Shown in pieces: positions 48,655 through 59,337 of a stretch of DNA of 64,000 nucleotides. A model generated the notes under the pieces. That model saw nothing but the letters and a program-made list of their open reading frames with translations, was not told the DNA's origin and did no database searches. The DNA is from Dentipellis sp. KUC8613 (Eukaryota > Basidiomycota > Agaricomycetes > Russulales > Hericiaceae), in contig NSJX01000005.1 of NCBI GenBank assembly GCA_002286715.1, forward strand, positions 501,959 to 565,958, in the 5' to 3' direction. Position 1 is the stretch's first letter. Every line of letters begins with the position of its first letter. The position numbers were made by a program, and so were the translations under genes.

Positions 48655-49225
48655 ATGCTGCCCTCACGCTTGTTCCGCAACACTGGCATATCTCCTGCAC
48701 TACGAAGTCTTCTTATCCCGTCACCCGCCCTCCCTGCGACAATCACCACGCAGCTCCGTTTCCGACTGGCCGTGCGGAACCAATCCTCCGATGCTCCGTC
48801 ACGCTCGGACTCTACCCCCTCCTCAAAACCTGCCGAAGCTCCTGGCCTGACTACTTCTCAGACCTTCAAATTAGAGCCAGAGGAACCGAAACTATCGTTA
48901 ACGTTTACCTGCACCGTGCCAAATTGTAACGAACGGTCAACACACCAGTTTACAAAGCGAGCGTACGAGAAGGGCATCGTGTTGGTAGAGTGTCCAGGAT
49001 GCAAGAATAGGTGCGTAGTTGGTATCACCGCTCTGCGTGGTCGCCATTATTTACCTACTCCATCGGCTTAGGCATCTCATTGCTGACCACCTGGGATGGT
49101 TCAAAGAGTCGACTCAGGATGGCAAGTTGCGCACAGTCGAGGATCTCCTCCGTCATCGCGGGGAAAATGTTCGTCGGGGACGCCTTGATGCTGGAGGTGT
49201 TGTCGAGTATACACCAGATGCCTGA
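48655..49225 (+). CDS. ZIM17: Zim17/Tim15 (Hep1), DNL-type zinc finger escort of mitochondrial Hsp70
   Basis: Matrix protein that keeps mitochondrial Hsp70 soluble. Two exons (48655-49010, 49072-49225) give 169 residues. The N-terminus MLPSRLFRNTGISPALRSLL is a good mitochondrial presequence, which is why this ATG was preferred. The zinc ribbon covers about residues 85-150: FTCTVPNCNERSTHQFTKRA, GIVLVECPGCKN joined across the intron to RHLIADHLGWFKE. The four zinc Cys (CTVPNC, CPGC) and the DNL-type signature His-Leu-Ile-Ala-Asp-His/Asn-Leu-Gly are present. Length is normal for the family. Confidence 0.94.
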
Positions 49226-49257
49226 TTTACTGTGTCACCATACCCTATTCTCATCCA

Positions 49258-49308
49258 CGCACAACTCACACAACTCACACCACACCACACCACACCACAC
49301 CACCACAT
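49258..49308. repeat. CACAC-type simple repeat
   Basis: A short array: CACAACTCA repeated, then five CACAC units (CACCACACCACACCACACC). It lies in the 3' intergenic region between ZIM17 and GRX5. Simple-sequence slippage explains it. Confidence 0.8.
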
Positions 49309-49410
49309 CTCGTAGAGTCGGGAATATGTATTGATAGATCTTTTTATTTAGTTTATGTTTATAGCATGATAGTCTACTAGATAATGCAGGGAGGAAATCA
49401 CGAGGATGAA

Positions 49411-50058
49411 TTATGACTGGGAAACAGCCTCTTGCTCAGCCGACTCGGGAATGATATTGTTCTTCCTCAAGAGCTCCTCAAGTTCCCCAGATTGGTGCAC
49501 TGACAGAGACGGTATGGGTCAGCACTCCGGTAAAGAAACAACGGAAGCCAGTATTGCTCACTGCCAAGCAGAATATCGCAGCCCCCGACGAACTCCGAGT
49601 TCACGTAGACTTGCGGGATGGTCGGCCATTCCCTAGTAACATCTGTCAGCACGAACAGAGATTGCAACGAGAAAGTAGCACGTACGAGAACTCCTTGATA
49701 CCGCTTCGCAGCTCTGCATCCTCCAGCACGTTGAACGTGTTCATCTTCTCTGGCGGTACACCATGCAAATCGAGCACTTGCACAACTGCACGCGAGAAAC
49801 CGCATTGCGGGAAATCTGGTGTGCCCTTCATAAACACAACGAGCGGAGACGAGCTGACAGCCTTTTGTATTGCGTCGCGAGACTCATTCGAGAGCAGTCG
49901 TCGGAAAAGAAGAGACGTGGAGCTGCTCGGAAGGGCTGAGGGCGCGGAGCGGGCAAGGGGAGTGAGCTGGAGACAACAGAATCTCAGTCGTCACGCGAAA
50001 AGGTAGATACAGTTTCTGATATGGTACTCACGGAAGACCTGAAGGCACTACGCAACAT
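49411..50058 (-). CDS. GRX5: Mitochondrial monothiol glutaredoxin Grx5
   Basis: Matrix glutaredoxin that transfers Fe-S clusters in the ISC pathway. Four exons (50032-50058, 49686-49966, 49562-49632, 49411-49499) give 155 residues. Presequence [19 protein letters not shown] is Arg/Ser-rich. Domain: [20 protein letters not shown] with the monothiol CGFS site, [21 protein letters not shown] joined to [20 protein letters not shown], and LLG joined to [13 protein letters not shown]. The third intron (49500-49561) could be read as GC-AG, but a GTGAGC donor four bases on restores the conserved LLGMHQSG, so the GT site is used. A 710-bp divergent spacer separates it from the ATIC gene. Confidence 0.94.
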
Positions 50059-50768
50059 GGTGGTAAAAGACGAAGGGGAGGTGTGAGTATGACTGAGGCA
50101 CTCGCCAAAGTCCTTGAATGACCCCGGGTCGGCGTTATGTCAGCATGCCGAAGTGGCCTAATCTGGAAATTCACAATATCCTGGCTCTCGTTGGTTCCCC
50201 CTCCTTCTGGACTCTTTCATCGCGGTACGAGCTGCTAGCTTGACACGTACGTATCTCCCATGTAGGATGGGTAAAGCTTCGCGCAGCCGGTAAGGTTTCC
50301 GGCAGACTTTCCCTACACCGAGAGAATGGAACTGAATTATTCCCACGTCATCCCGAGCAACGTATCCAGGAATACAGCGTCTTAAGGACAGACTGTGCAC
50401 TGTAAACTCTTCGTCGAGAATACACGTTGTAGGCAACGCTTTCACGGGGTCCAATAGATGCACCTTCTTTGCGCATTCACGGCACCGTCATCACTCCTTG
50501 ACGAGACCTTGATACCGATTCCATTCGTCATTGTGGGTTCGCAGATTCCTGTGGCTTGCAGCTGCATACCTGTGATGTTCAGGTGCTCTCTGGAAACCGT
50601 TGCGTACAAGTTGCGTATGGCTTCATGCTGTTCTGAGTTGCAGGACACATGCGTTGCCGGGTCGGTTAGGCGAAAGGACGGACGTCATTTACTCCTAACC
50701 CCAAGACAGGTTTAACAAATTTCTAAATTGACCATTGCAGGCCATATCCGACCTCCTTATCGTCAACC
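50059..50768. other. Divergent promoter region between GRX5 and the ATIC gene
   Basis: About 710 bp. No coding signal; short frames only. It should hold both promoters. No strong TATA box was identified for either gene. Confidence 0.45.
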
Positions 50769-52922
50769 ATGTCTGCACCCATTGGTGAGGTCGTTTTATG
50801 CACGTATAACCCCAGGAATGATGTATTGAAATCAACGGATCAGCTCTGTTGTCGGTATACGACAAATCCAACCTCCTCGACTTGGCTCGCGAGCTCTCCG
50901 AACAGGGTGTGCGCCTGCTTGGCTCAGGAGGAACCGCTAAGAAGATCAGAGAGGCAGGCATCAAGATTGAGTATGTTGTTCTCTGGATACCCGTCGCGTC
51001 ATCTAAATGCGCCCAGGGATGTGTCCGATATCACGAAGGCCCCGGAGATGCTCGGTGGCAGAGTGAAGACACTCCACCCCGCGGTCCACGGAGGTAAGCA
51101 AAATATCGTGAGCTTCAGCGCGCGCCATAACACATAAATCGCTAGGTATTCTGGCCAGGAACATCCCTTCTGATCAGCAGGATCTCGCTGCTCAATCAAT
51201 CTCGCCGATCTCGATTGTTGTGTGCAACCTCTACCCGTTCACCTCTACCATCGCGAGGCCGAACTGCACTCTTGCCGAGGCCGTGGAGGAGGTCGACATT
51301 GGTGGCGTCACGCTTCTGCGCGCAGCTGCGAAGAACCATGAGCGTGTCTCCGTTCTCTCCGATCCCGCCGACTACGCCGACTTCGTGAAGGCTTGGAAGG
51401 AGGGCAAGGGTGATGTTGAGCAGGCTCTCAAGAGCAAGCTCGCGCTTAAGGCGTTTGAGATGACTGCTGAGTACGACAGTGCCATCAGCTCGTACTTCAG
51501 GGAGAAATACGCGGATGCTGGGAAAGGCGACCTTCACGCCGGACATGTGCAGCGCATGGCTCTGCGCTACGGTGCCAACCCCCACCAAAAGCCCGCACAG
51601 GCTTTCGTCACAGAAGGAGAACTTCCTTTCAAAGGTCTACACTTCTGTTTTTCACGTACAGTCTGTCGCTCACAATTCTAAACAGTCCTGTCCGGTTCCC
51701 CGGGTTACATCAACCTTCTTGATGCTCTCAACTCGTGGGCCCTCGTCAAGGAGCTCCAGGAGGCGCTCAACCTGCCCGCAGCAGCTTCCTTCAAGCACGT
51801 CTCTCCCGCTGGCGCGGCTGTCGGTGTATCGCTGAGTGAGACCGAGAAGAAGGTTTACGGCGTTGACGACCTCAAGGAGCCCCTGACCCCGCTTGCGGCT
51901 GCCTACGCTCGCGCCCGAGGTCTGTAGACCTTCTACATGAGCTTTCGCCCTCCTGACCCAGCATCAGGTGCGGATCGCATGTCTTCGTTCGGAGACTTCA
52001 TCGCTCTCTCCGCGCCGTGCGACCTCGCGACTGCTCGTATCATCTCCCGGGAGGTGTCTGATGGTGTCATCGCTCCCGGATACTCCGCAGAAGCGCTTGA
52101 GGTGCTGAGCAAGAAGAAGGGTGGAAAGTACTGCGTCCTCGAGGTATGTCTCTACCATAGTTACAGACGTTCCTGCGCTAATATGCGCTTAGATTGACCC
52201 CAACTATGTCCCTGCTGATATCGAGACACGCCAAGTTTACGGCGTCTACCTCGAGCAGAAGAGGAACGATGCTAAGATCGATGCTAAGTTATTCACTAAC
52301 ATTGTCACCAAAAACAAAAACGTATGTGGGTCCTATTTCGACGTATCTCCATCGTGCTCACCATGCGCAGCTCCCGGCTGAGGCCGTCACGGACCTCATC
52401 GTCGCGACCCTCGCGCTCAAATATACCCAATCCAACAGCGTCGCCTACGCCTTCCACGGCGCCATCGTCGGCCTAGGCGCCGGTCAACAGTCGCGCATCC
52501 ACTGCACCAGGCTCGCCGGCTCCAAGGCCGACAACTGGTGGCTCCGGCACCACCCGCGCGTGCTCGCCCTACCGTTTAAGAAGGGCGTGAAGCGCGCCGA
52601 CAAGGCGAACGCGATCGACCTCTTCGTCACCGGCGAGGTGCTCGAGGGCGGTGAAAAGGCGCAGTGGGAGTCCCTCTTCGAAGAGATCCCGGCGCCCCTG
52701 ACGGAGCAGGAGCGCGCAGACCACTTGAAGCAGCTTGATGGTGTCGCGTGCTCCAGCGATGCGTTCTTCCCCTTCCCGGACAACGTCCACCGGGCTAGGA
52801 AGAGCGGTGTCAGGTACCTGGCTGCGCCGTCGGGGAGTGTCATGGATGAGGAGTGCATCAAGGCGGCAGACGAGCACGATATGGTCTTCGCGCATACTTC
52901 GCTCCGTCTGTTCCACCACTAG
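50769..52922 (+). CDS. ADE17: Bifunctional AICAR transformylase / IMP cyclohydrolase
   Basis: Catalyses the last two steps of purine synthesis: formylation of AICAR by 10-formyl-THF, then closure to IMP. Eight exons: 50769-50784, 50844-50970, 51017-51093, 51146-51634, 51686-51919, 51968-52143, 52193-52321 and 52371-52922, giving 599 residues (yeast Ade16/17 about 591). IMP cyclohydrolase, residues 1-200: [48 protein letters not shown] joined to [31 protein letters not shown]. Transformylase: [62 protein letters not shown] and [18 protein letters not shown]. The first coding exon has only 16 nt. ADE16 and ADE17 are yeast duplicates; one symbol is used for convenience. Confidence 0.96.
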
Positions 52923-53266
52923 GAACCAAAATCAAAGGGAAAGAAGGAGAGGAAGCAATGTACAGATAGGTACTGAAGAAATGTCGAATTTGTATTTCAT
53001 CTAGCAATCTTGAAAGAAGCTGCATCGTAGTAGGGAGATCTATGCTACATGCGCAAGTCGATCCAGAGCTTCACGTTGCGTTGGAGACCGCAGGCGCCGA
53101 ACTCGTGGTAGTACGTAAATGTTCGTCACGTCGTGTACAAAGGCGACTATCGTACTACCAACCACGGCGCCGCGCAGGCGCAGAACCCACACACAACCCA
53201 CTGAAGGTATGTCCAAATCGTACGTGTTGGCGATCAAAGATTGGATGGCTTTCATGACGTATCAGA
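52923..53266. promoter_or_regulatory. Spacer before BTB gene 1, with a block also found before BTB gene 3
   Basis: A 344-bp interval holding the 3' end of the purine gene and the promoter of BTB gene 1. Bases 53074-53103 match 57719-57748 (upstream of BTB gene 3) at 26 of 30 positions, both reading TGGAGACCGCA in the core. Confidence 0.5.
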
Positions 53267-54329
53267 ATGGACGTAATTCCCCCAACACGCTCTGACGACG
53301 GCGCGTCGGGAGGAACTTTGGTTCCAGACAAAGACTTCTGGCTGGCGGACGGCAATGTCGTCCTCATATGCGAATCAGTGGGATACCGCGTCCACCAGAG
53401 CATCCTGTCTCGACATTCCAACGTCTTCAAAGACATGTTTGCCGTCGGAACTGCGGAGGGCGAGGAGACGTTTGAGGGCTGCGTTACCCTCCGACTGCAC
53501 GATTCCCCAGAGGACTTCTCCTTCCTATTGAAGGCTCTTTACGATCTCAGGTCAGTCCTATAGAGTGGTACGGCGTGTATCACATACCTGATTGGCCCTT
53601 GACCATAGATACCCTCCCTACGGGACGAAAGTCAGCCTTTCGAGGCTCAGACGACTTCTCTTGCTCGCTAACAAGTACCTTCTCGAGGAACTCCGAAACC
53701 AGATCATAGAACACCTTCGGATTCTATTCCCCAGCAAACGAAGTGATTTGACGTCTTTACCACGCGCGCTGGCGAACCCCGACGATTTCTCCCCACTTCT
53801 CGGCATCCAGATCGGCCAAGAATCCAATGTTCCTGCCATCATCCCCTCTGCTTTCCTGTTCGCGGCTACTTATGGTGTTTCGGAAATTCTCGGCAACAAT
53901 ACCGGGGATGATCAGGACGTATCATTCCAAGCCCGTCAAGCATGCCTGAAGTTTAAGGAAACATTACTCGAAACTGCAGACAAAGAAATCTGCGAGCCTC
54001 TCATCTGGAAGAATAATACACTTCTCTATTGCGACAAGATCGAACCCTGTCAAGGGTTCCCGCCCCAAGCTCTGCACGATTTTGGAGCCATCTACACCAG
54101 GAACACGAACGGCATATTCTACATCAAGTTCCGCGAGCTGATCCAACAAAAGTATGCCGAAAAGGACGATCTGGTATGCGAGCGTTGCTGGGCTAAAGCA
54201 GACGCGGTGGAAGAAAACATACGGGACCGAATTTGGGAAGCTGTGCCGGTGTCCTGCGGGTTCAATGACTGGGCTGCCGTGGAAGAAGCTCAGACGCGCA
54301 CCAACGAGGACATCACGTCTGAATCGTAA
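53267..54329 (+). CDS. BTB/POZ domain protein, tandem copy 1
   Basis: Two exons (53267-53550, 53609-54329) give 334 residues. The BTB fold covers about residues 22-125: DKDFWLADGNVVLICESVGY, RVHQSILSRHSNVFKDMFAV, VTLRLHDSPEDFSFLLKALY, then across the intron RYPPYGTKVSLSRLRRLLLL and ANKYLLEELRNQIIEHLRIL. The C-terminal half is family-specific: a conserved helical region, the Cys pair CERC and the end block RIWEAVPVSCGFNDWAAVEE. BTB proteins dimerise or bring substrates to Cullin-3 ligases; this lineage-expanded fungal group has no assigned partner. The intron splits an AG/R codon at the same place in all three copies. Copies 2 and 3 follow on the same strand. Confidence 0.9.
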
Positions 54330-56413
54330 TTTCGCGACTGTAAGTCAAATACCAACTTGTCTTTTCCAACCGCTTATTACGCGCTTTCCAAAACCCGGAT
54401 CGTAGTTGAACTTTTGAAGTCACAACCGTTCACACAGTACTAGTCATTAAAAGCTATCACCCATCACTCAGATTTTTGTATATTGCACTGTGATCCTCGC
54501 CTACTAAAGGTATTGTGATAGCTGAGGGCAGTCCTCCCTGGTGCTGCACAATTTCTAAATGTTGGGAACTGTGATTACAGACCGGCAGGGCACGCAGCAC
54601 CACGTTCAACATTCAACTGCCGGACCCCGCGCAGATACCCAAGTACTTGACGCAGCTCAATCAGATACCGAATTTCCCTTTTTATAAGCCCTGCTCGAGC
54701 GTTTGAACGTTCAGGCCTTCACCGGCACGGCGTTCTCAAGTTGATCGTACATCACAAAAAGCCGCGCCGGCTTGTTATAGATTTCGGCCCCCTGCACCGA
54801 TTGCAAGCCGGGCGGAAGATTCCGAGGGCTCGCGAGGGCTCGCGACTCTGTTGTATGGCCATCGCGACCAAGCACGATCTTGCTCCGACTTGTAACCTCC
54901 CCAGAATCTTTTATAGCCTCGCGGGCAGGTTGCGTTCAAATGACAACTGTCGACAGGTCGTGATCAGCTTGTAATACTCTTGTACGTCCATTGCCTGTGG
55001 CCGACTTCCACTAACTGGTGTCTCCTTCAGATGACGCGCCCGCGCCCGTGCTGCAGTGGCTGCCCCTACAATTAAAACTCCGAGTAGCAGGAGCATTTTT
55101 ACGCTTGAGCTGGGCTACGAACAAAAGCGACTACATTGACTTTTGACTCCTACCACCTCAGCTTCTCTCGCGTGCGCCCTCTGGCTTGCTCCCCTTCTGT
55201 GCGTCCTCGCTCGCGCCCTGCCCGCTCTTGCATCCCGTCCACCCTCGTGAACACGCCTTCACGCACCTCACTCGCGCGCCCTCTGTCGCACGCCCCCGTT
55301 CTCTCGCCCTCTCTCGTGTCGCGGCCTCTCGTGGCCTCTCGAGCCACCCTCCCGCGTCGCCCGCTCTCAAGCACTTTTCGTGCTGCCCGCTCTCGAGCCC
55401 CTTTCGCGCGCTGCGCGCCCTCTCGAACCTCCTTTGCGCGCCGCCCTTTCGCGTGCTGCGGCCTCTCGCCCCACCCGCTCTCGTGTTCTTTCTCTCTTCC
55501 TCCCATCTCCGTCTCGTCGCTGGGAGTCGCTTTGCCTGTTGTCCTCTCTCGCGCTCCTGTTTTTGGTCCAGCGGTGCACCTTGTCTGGTTTGGTCAAGCG
55601 CAGTCGGTAGGAGAAGACTCTGGAACCGAAGAGATACTTTTTCTATGTTGTACAACACGTATCTGAGTAGTCAGAATAATCAGAATGGTCATCCGTTTTT
55701 GTCTATCCGAAATCTCTAATTACAATAAAAAATACGAATAAAGTATGAATAAAAAAGCTGAATAACAGCTGGTAACCCAGTATGACGCCGCACATGTTGA
55801 GAGGTCGTTGCAATTTGGTGAGAGGTCGCGACCCATCTCGCAAGTGCCATACGAGCGGCTTGCAATTCCGCTGCGAGAAACAGCGTTGGGAAACATTGGT
55901 TATACAGCTTACGAGTGATTGCACGCATCGCGAGCCCTCGCAAGTCCATTGCATCGGATTTTACCCCATCGCAATCGACATCTAATCTGAAACAAGTCTC
56001 GGGGGTTTTTCCTGATGTAATATTCTCATCGCATTTACGATCTTGCCAGTGAGGTACGCCGTTGTTTGACGTTGAATAAGTGATGTGCATGGGATACGTG
56101 CACATCTCCCTGTCCTGCCAATAATTATACCCCTCGTCGACTAGCCATCCGAATGCACCATGTGTCTGAATATGATTTGGCGGTGAAGCAAAGTACGGTT
56201 GGTGTCATGCAGCAGGCTGGCCGAGTCGGAGTCCGAAATCCGACTTCTGCGTGATACGGCTCGCCGGGCTCAAACATGCGCGCACTGGAGACAGTAAGTT
56301 GCAATTGGCAGAGCCTCGAGCTCACAACGCATCAAGGTCAGTCATATTCCCGCGAAATGTCACAGCATGATGACTCGGTTTCCTGTGTTTATATCTTCAG
56401 GGACCGTTTGGGC
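54330..56413. other. Long spacer between BTB copies 1 and 2
   Basis: About 2.1 kb without a gene, although the open frames in 55150-55670 are long on both strands. These frames are by-products of the C/T-rich tract described separately. The rest (54400-55130, 55680-56400) has ordinary composition. I saw no terminal inverted repeats, long terminal repeats or transposase fragments. Confidence 0.5.
55136..55600. repeat. Pyrimidine-rich CTCTCG-type degenerate repeat tract
   Basis: About 465 bp with a strong C+T bias on the plus strand, made of imperfect repeats of CTCTCG, CGCGC and GCCCTCTC (for example TCTCGCCCTCTCTCGTGTCG, CGCTCTCGAGCCCCTTTCGC). Frames through it give Ser/Arg/Pro-rich text on the plus strand and Arg/Glu/Gly-rich text on the minus strand. 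A decayed minisatellite is the simplest reading. Confidence 0.65.
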
Positions 56414-57505
56414 ATGGACTCAGGCCCTTCGCTAAAACGTCGCAGAAGCGACGATGGCGACGAACATGCTGAAGATAATCCCTCGAAGGATTCATTTACT
56501 CGAGACGAGGATCTTTGGATGGAGGATGGCAATCTCATCATTGTCTGCGAGTCTGTAGGGTTTCGCATCCATCGAGGCATCCTGGCTCGACATTCCAAGG
56601 TCTTCCGGGATACATTCGCTATAGGCGGACAATATCCCGACCAGGAGATGTACGAGAATGCGGCCGTTCTGAGGCTGCCAGACTCTGAAGATGAGTTTAA
56701 GGAGCTGCTGAGATCCATCTATGACATCAGGTAAGTGCTCCCAGACAAATAATTACCATAGACCCGGGTATTGACTTTGATGCACAGATATCCTCCCTTC
56801 GGCTCGACGATCAGGCTGAGAATACTCAGGGCACTCTTGTTACTTTCCACCAAGTACCTTTTTGAAGAGCTGCGAACCCAAGTCATTCATCAACTACAGA
56901 TGCTTTTCCCCAGTAAACGAGCTGGCCTGAGGTCGACACGCCCACGGGTGTGGCCTACAGATATGTCTGGGTTGCTTGGCATCCAAATAAGTCAAGAATG
57001 CAATGTCCCCATCATCCTACCAGCTGCTTGCTTCGAAGCAGCTCAGCTCAAAGCTTCAGAGATTCTTGATGACGGTGAAGATTCTGAACCCGATATATCA
57101 TTTGCTGCTCGCCGGACTTGTCTAGAGTTCCGGGACACACTGCTCGGAGCCATAGACAAAGAGATCTGCAACTCTCTGATATGGGATAACGCAGACCTCA
57201 CGCGCTGCGACAGCAACCATGGGCACAAAGACCCTCCTTGCCATGGCCTTCCGCTCGAAACTCTGCAGCAGGTCGAATCTCGCTATAGACGAGATTTAGA
57301 AAGTATATTTATGTCCAAGTCTCGAAAACAGGCAACCATCCGAAGTAACAGATACACCTGTCAAGAATGCTGGAAGAAATTGGACATGGCGGAAGAGCTA
57401 ATTCGCAACCAAATCTGGGATGCTTTACCGGTTTCCTGTGGTTTCGATGACTGGGCTGCTGTCGAAGCAGCCCAGGCGGCCACGAACGATTCCCCCGAGA
57501 CATAA
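56414..57505 (+). CDS. BTB/POZ domain protein, tandem copy 2
   Basis: Two exons (56414-56730, 56788-57505), 344 residues. The ATG was chosen by agreement with copy 3 (MDSGPSLKRRRSDDGDEH against MDSELVADPNTSFKRRRVD); an in-frame ATG at 56357 would add 19 residues. BTB blocks: DEDLWMEDGNLIIVCESVGF, RIHRGILARHSKVFRDTFAI, then RYPPFGSTIRLRILRALLLL, STKYLFEELRTQVIHQLQML. It is the most diverged copy (ISQECNVPIILPAACFEA, LARHSKVFRDTF). The Cys pair CQEC and the terminal block QIWDALPVSCGFDDWAAVEA are kept. The basic KRRR near the N-terminus, absent from copy 1, could be a nuclear signal. Expression or partner not inferable. Confidence 0.9.
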
Positions 57506-57974
57506 GTACGTGCTCGCATAAACCTCATTACTCTTTCTAACTGAGAGCCTTATTCGCATTTCAGATAGTGGCATCGAGTAGCAATAATGTGCGAGTATGT
57601 AGACGGTTTGCTGAATCTCGAAGAAGGGTTATCACGATCCCGGTTGGCGGTTGCGTGTCTAAGCGTATATGAGCCCTGGCAAGGGTCTGTACTGAGAACA
57701 GTATATAGTTGTCGGTGTCGTTGCAATGGAGACCGCAAGCGCCAAACTTGCGACCACGTGTATGTGTAGACTGTCACACAGTGGCCGTGAGCGGAGTGAC
57801 TGCCAGTGACTGTCCTTTATCTTCATTTCACCCGGATCCTTTGTCCACTGGGTGTTGCATACTTAGTACTGTTGGTATCCCGCAAGGTGCGTTTTGAGTC
57901 ACACACACGGCTCGAGTAAAGAAATACCGAACGAGAGCATTAATTGGCGGCCTTCTTCATATATAGATTCTAGC
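57506..57974. promoter_or_regulatory. Spacer before BTB gene 3, with the duplicated block
   Basis: A 469-bp interval. GTATATAG at about 57701-57708 resembles a TATA element, followed at 57719-57748 by the block shared with BTB gene 1, and a CACGTG E-box-like palindrome at about 57754-57759. Confidence 0.45.
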
Positions 57975-59103
57975 ATGGACTCGGAACTTGTCGCCGACCC
58001 GAATACTTCATTCAAGCGTCGCAGAGTTGATACCCAAACCGAGGAAGGTTACTTACCGACGAATGATACGCCGGGGATGGCATTCAATCCCGACATGAAT
58101 CTTTGGATGCTGGACGGCAACGTCATCCTCGTCTGCGACTCGGTCGCATACAGGGTTCATCAAAGCATTCTCTCTCGGCACTCAAAGGTCTTCAAGGACA
58201 TGTTTGCCGTAGGAACGCCGCAGGGCGATGAAACATTCCAGGATTGTGTCGTTGTTCGGCTGCAAGACTCCCCAGTTCACTTCACGGCCCTGCTGAAGTC
58301 GCTTTACGACCTCAGGTACGTATACTCTACTGGATGGCGTAGCAGGTTGTGCAGGTCCACTGACAAGCACCCATAGGTACCCGGCCTTTGGGGCAAAACT
58401 CAGTCTCGATATGCTTAGAGGGCTTCTTCTTGTTGCGAACAAGTATCTATTCGAGGAACTGCGGAAGCAGACCATAGAGCACCTCCGACTTCTCTTCCCA
58501 AGGACACTAGACGACCTATCCTCGTCAAACCGCGAGTCAATCGTTCCTGATGATTTCTCAGGGTTACTCGGGATTCAGCTCAGCCAGGAATTCCATGTCC
58601 CCGCTATTCTGCCGACAGCCTGCTTTTACGCAGCCCACCTCAGCGTCACCCAGATTTTTTCCAACAACGACGGTCCGGATCGGCACGTGTCCATGCCAGC
58701 CCGCCAGGCGTGTTTGTTGTTCAAAGAGAAGCAACTCAAGACCATGTATAGTGATATCTGCGAGACCTATATTTGGAGGGACAAACTCCTTACATATTGC
58801 ATCCTCGGCCCGAATCCCAACTGCAAAGGGTTTTCGCACGAAGACTTGCATGCCTTTGAGGAATACTATACCAGGCGTGTCGGCGGCGTGATTCAAGAGA
58901 CCTTCTTCGAGTTTGTGATATGTAGCATCTACGCTGGCATGGAGGGGAGGGTCTGCGCTTCGTGCTGGCATAATCTCAGCCATGTTGAGAAGGTGATACG
59001 GGAGAAGATCTGGGAAGCCGTACCGGTCTCGTGCAATTTCAAGGATTGGGACGATGTGGATGCAGCTCAAGAGCGCACCAATGAAGATATGTCCGCGATG
59101 TAG
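57975..59103 (+). CDS. BTB/POZ domain protein, tandem copy 3
   Basis: Two exons (57975-58315, 58377-59103), 355 residues. BTB region about residues 42-150: DMNLWMLDGNVILVCDSVAY, RVHQSILSRHSKVFKDMFAV, VVVRLQDSPVHFTALLKSLY, RYPAFGAKLSLDMLRGLLLV, ANKYLFEELRKQTIEHLRLL. It is closer to copy 1 than to copy 2 in the BTB core (FKDMFAVGT, DSP) but shares the N-terminal KRRR with copy 2. The C-terminal part contains FICS-like VICSIYAGM, the Cys pair CASC and the block KIWEAVPVSCNFKDWDDVDA. The intron position and phase equal those of the other copies. Upstream it shares a 30-bp block with copy 1. Confidence 0.9.
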
Positions 59104-59337
59104 TTATTAGGTCTGCGCTCGTCATATCTTTTTGAGACTGTCTTCCTCGCTTACGTTTGTTCTTTGATGCTCAGGCGGCCAGGGCTCGTAGCGTTAATAA
59201 GGCTCACGTTTCTAGTGTATCCCGGAATGCATATATCATACACAGTGTTTAATATCTTCGCTATGACGGCGGACGAGATTTTAGGAATCAAACTTGGCCA
59301 TGTAACTGTGTGGATCACTCACAAATTTCCTTCTACA
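59104..59337. other. Convergent 3' intergenic region
   Basis: A 234-bp interval between the stop codons of BTB gene 3 and the HD-domain gene. No coding signal. Confidence 0.45.

Noticed and set aside
49258..49308. Regular CACAC units considered as a CRISPR array.
   Set aside because: Units are 5-9 bases without spacers, and the genome is eukaryotic; this is a microsatellite.
49500..49565. Sixth GC-AG intron in GRX5 (donor at GGCAGT).
   Set aside because: A GTGAGC donor a few bases downstream gives the more conserved LLGMHQSG junction, so no GC donor is needed.
55150..55720. Long overlapping frames on both strands (160-177 codons) that could be taken as a Ser/Arg-rich protein gene.
   Set aside because: All arise from the pyrimidine-biased repeat tract; no start context, intron pattern or non-repetitive domain supports a gene.
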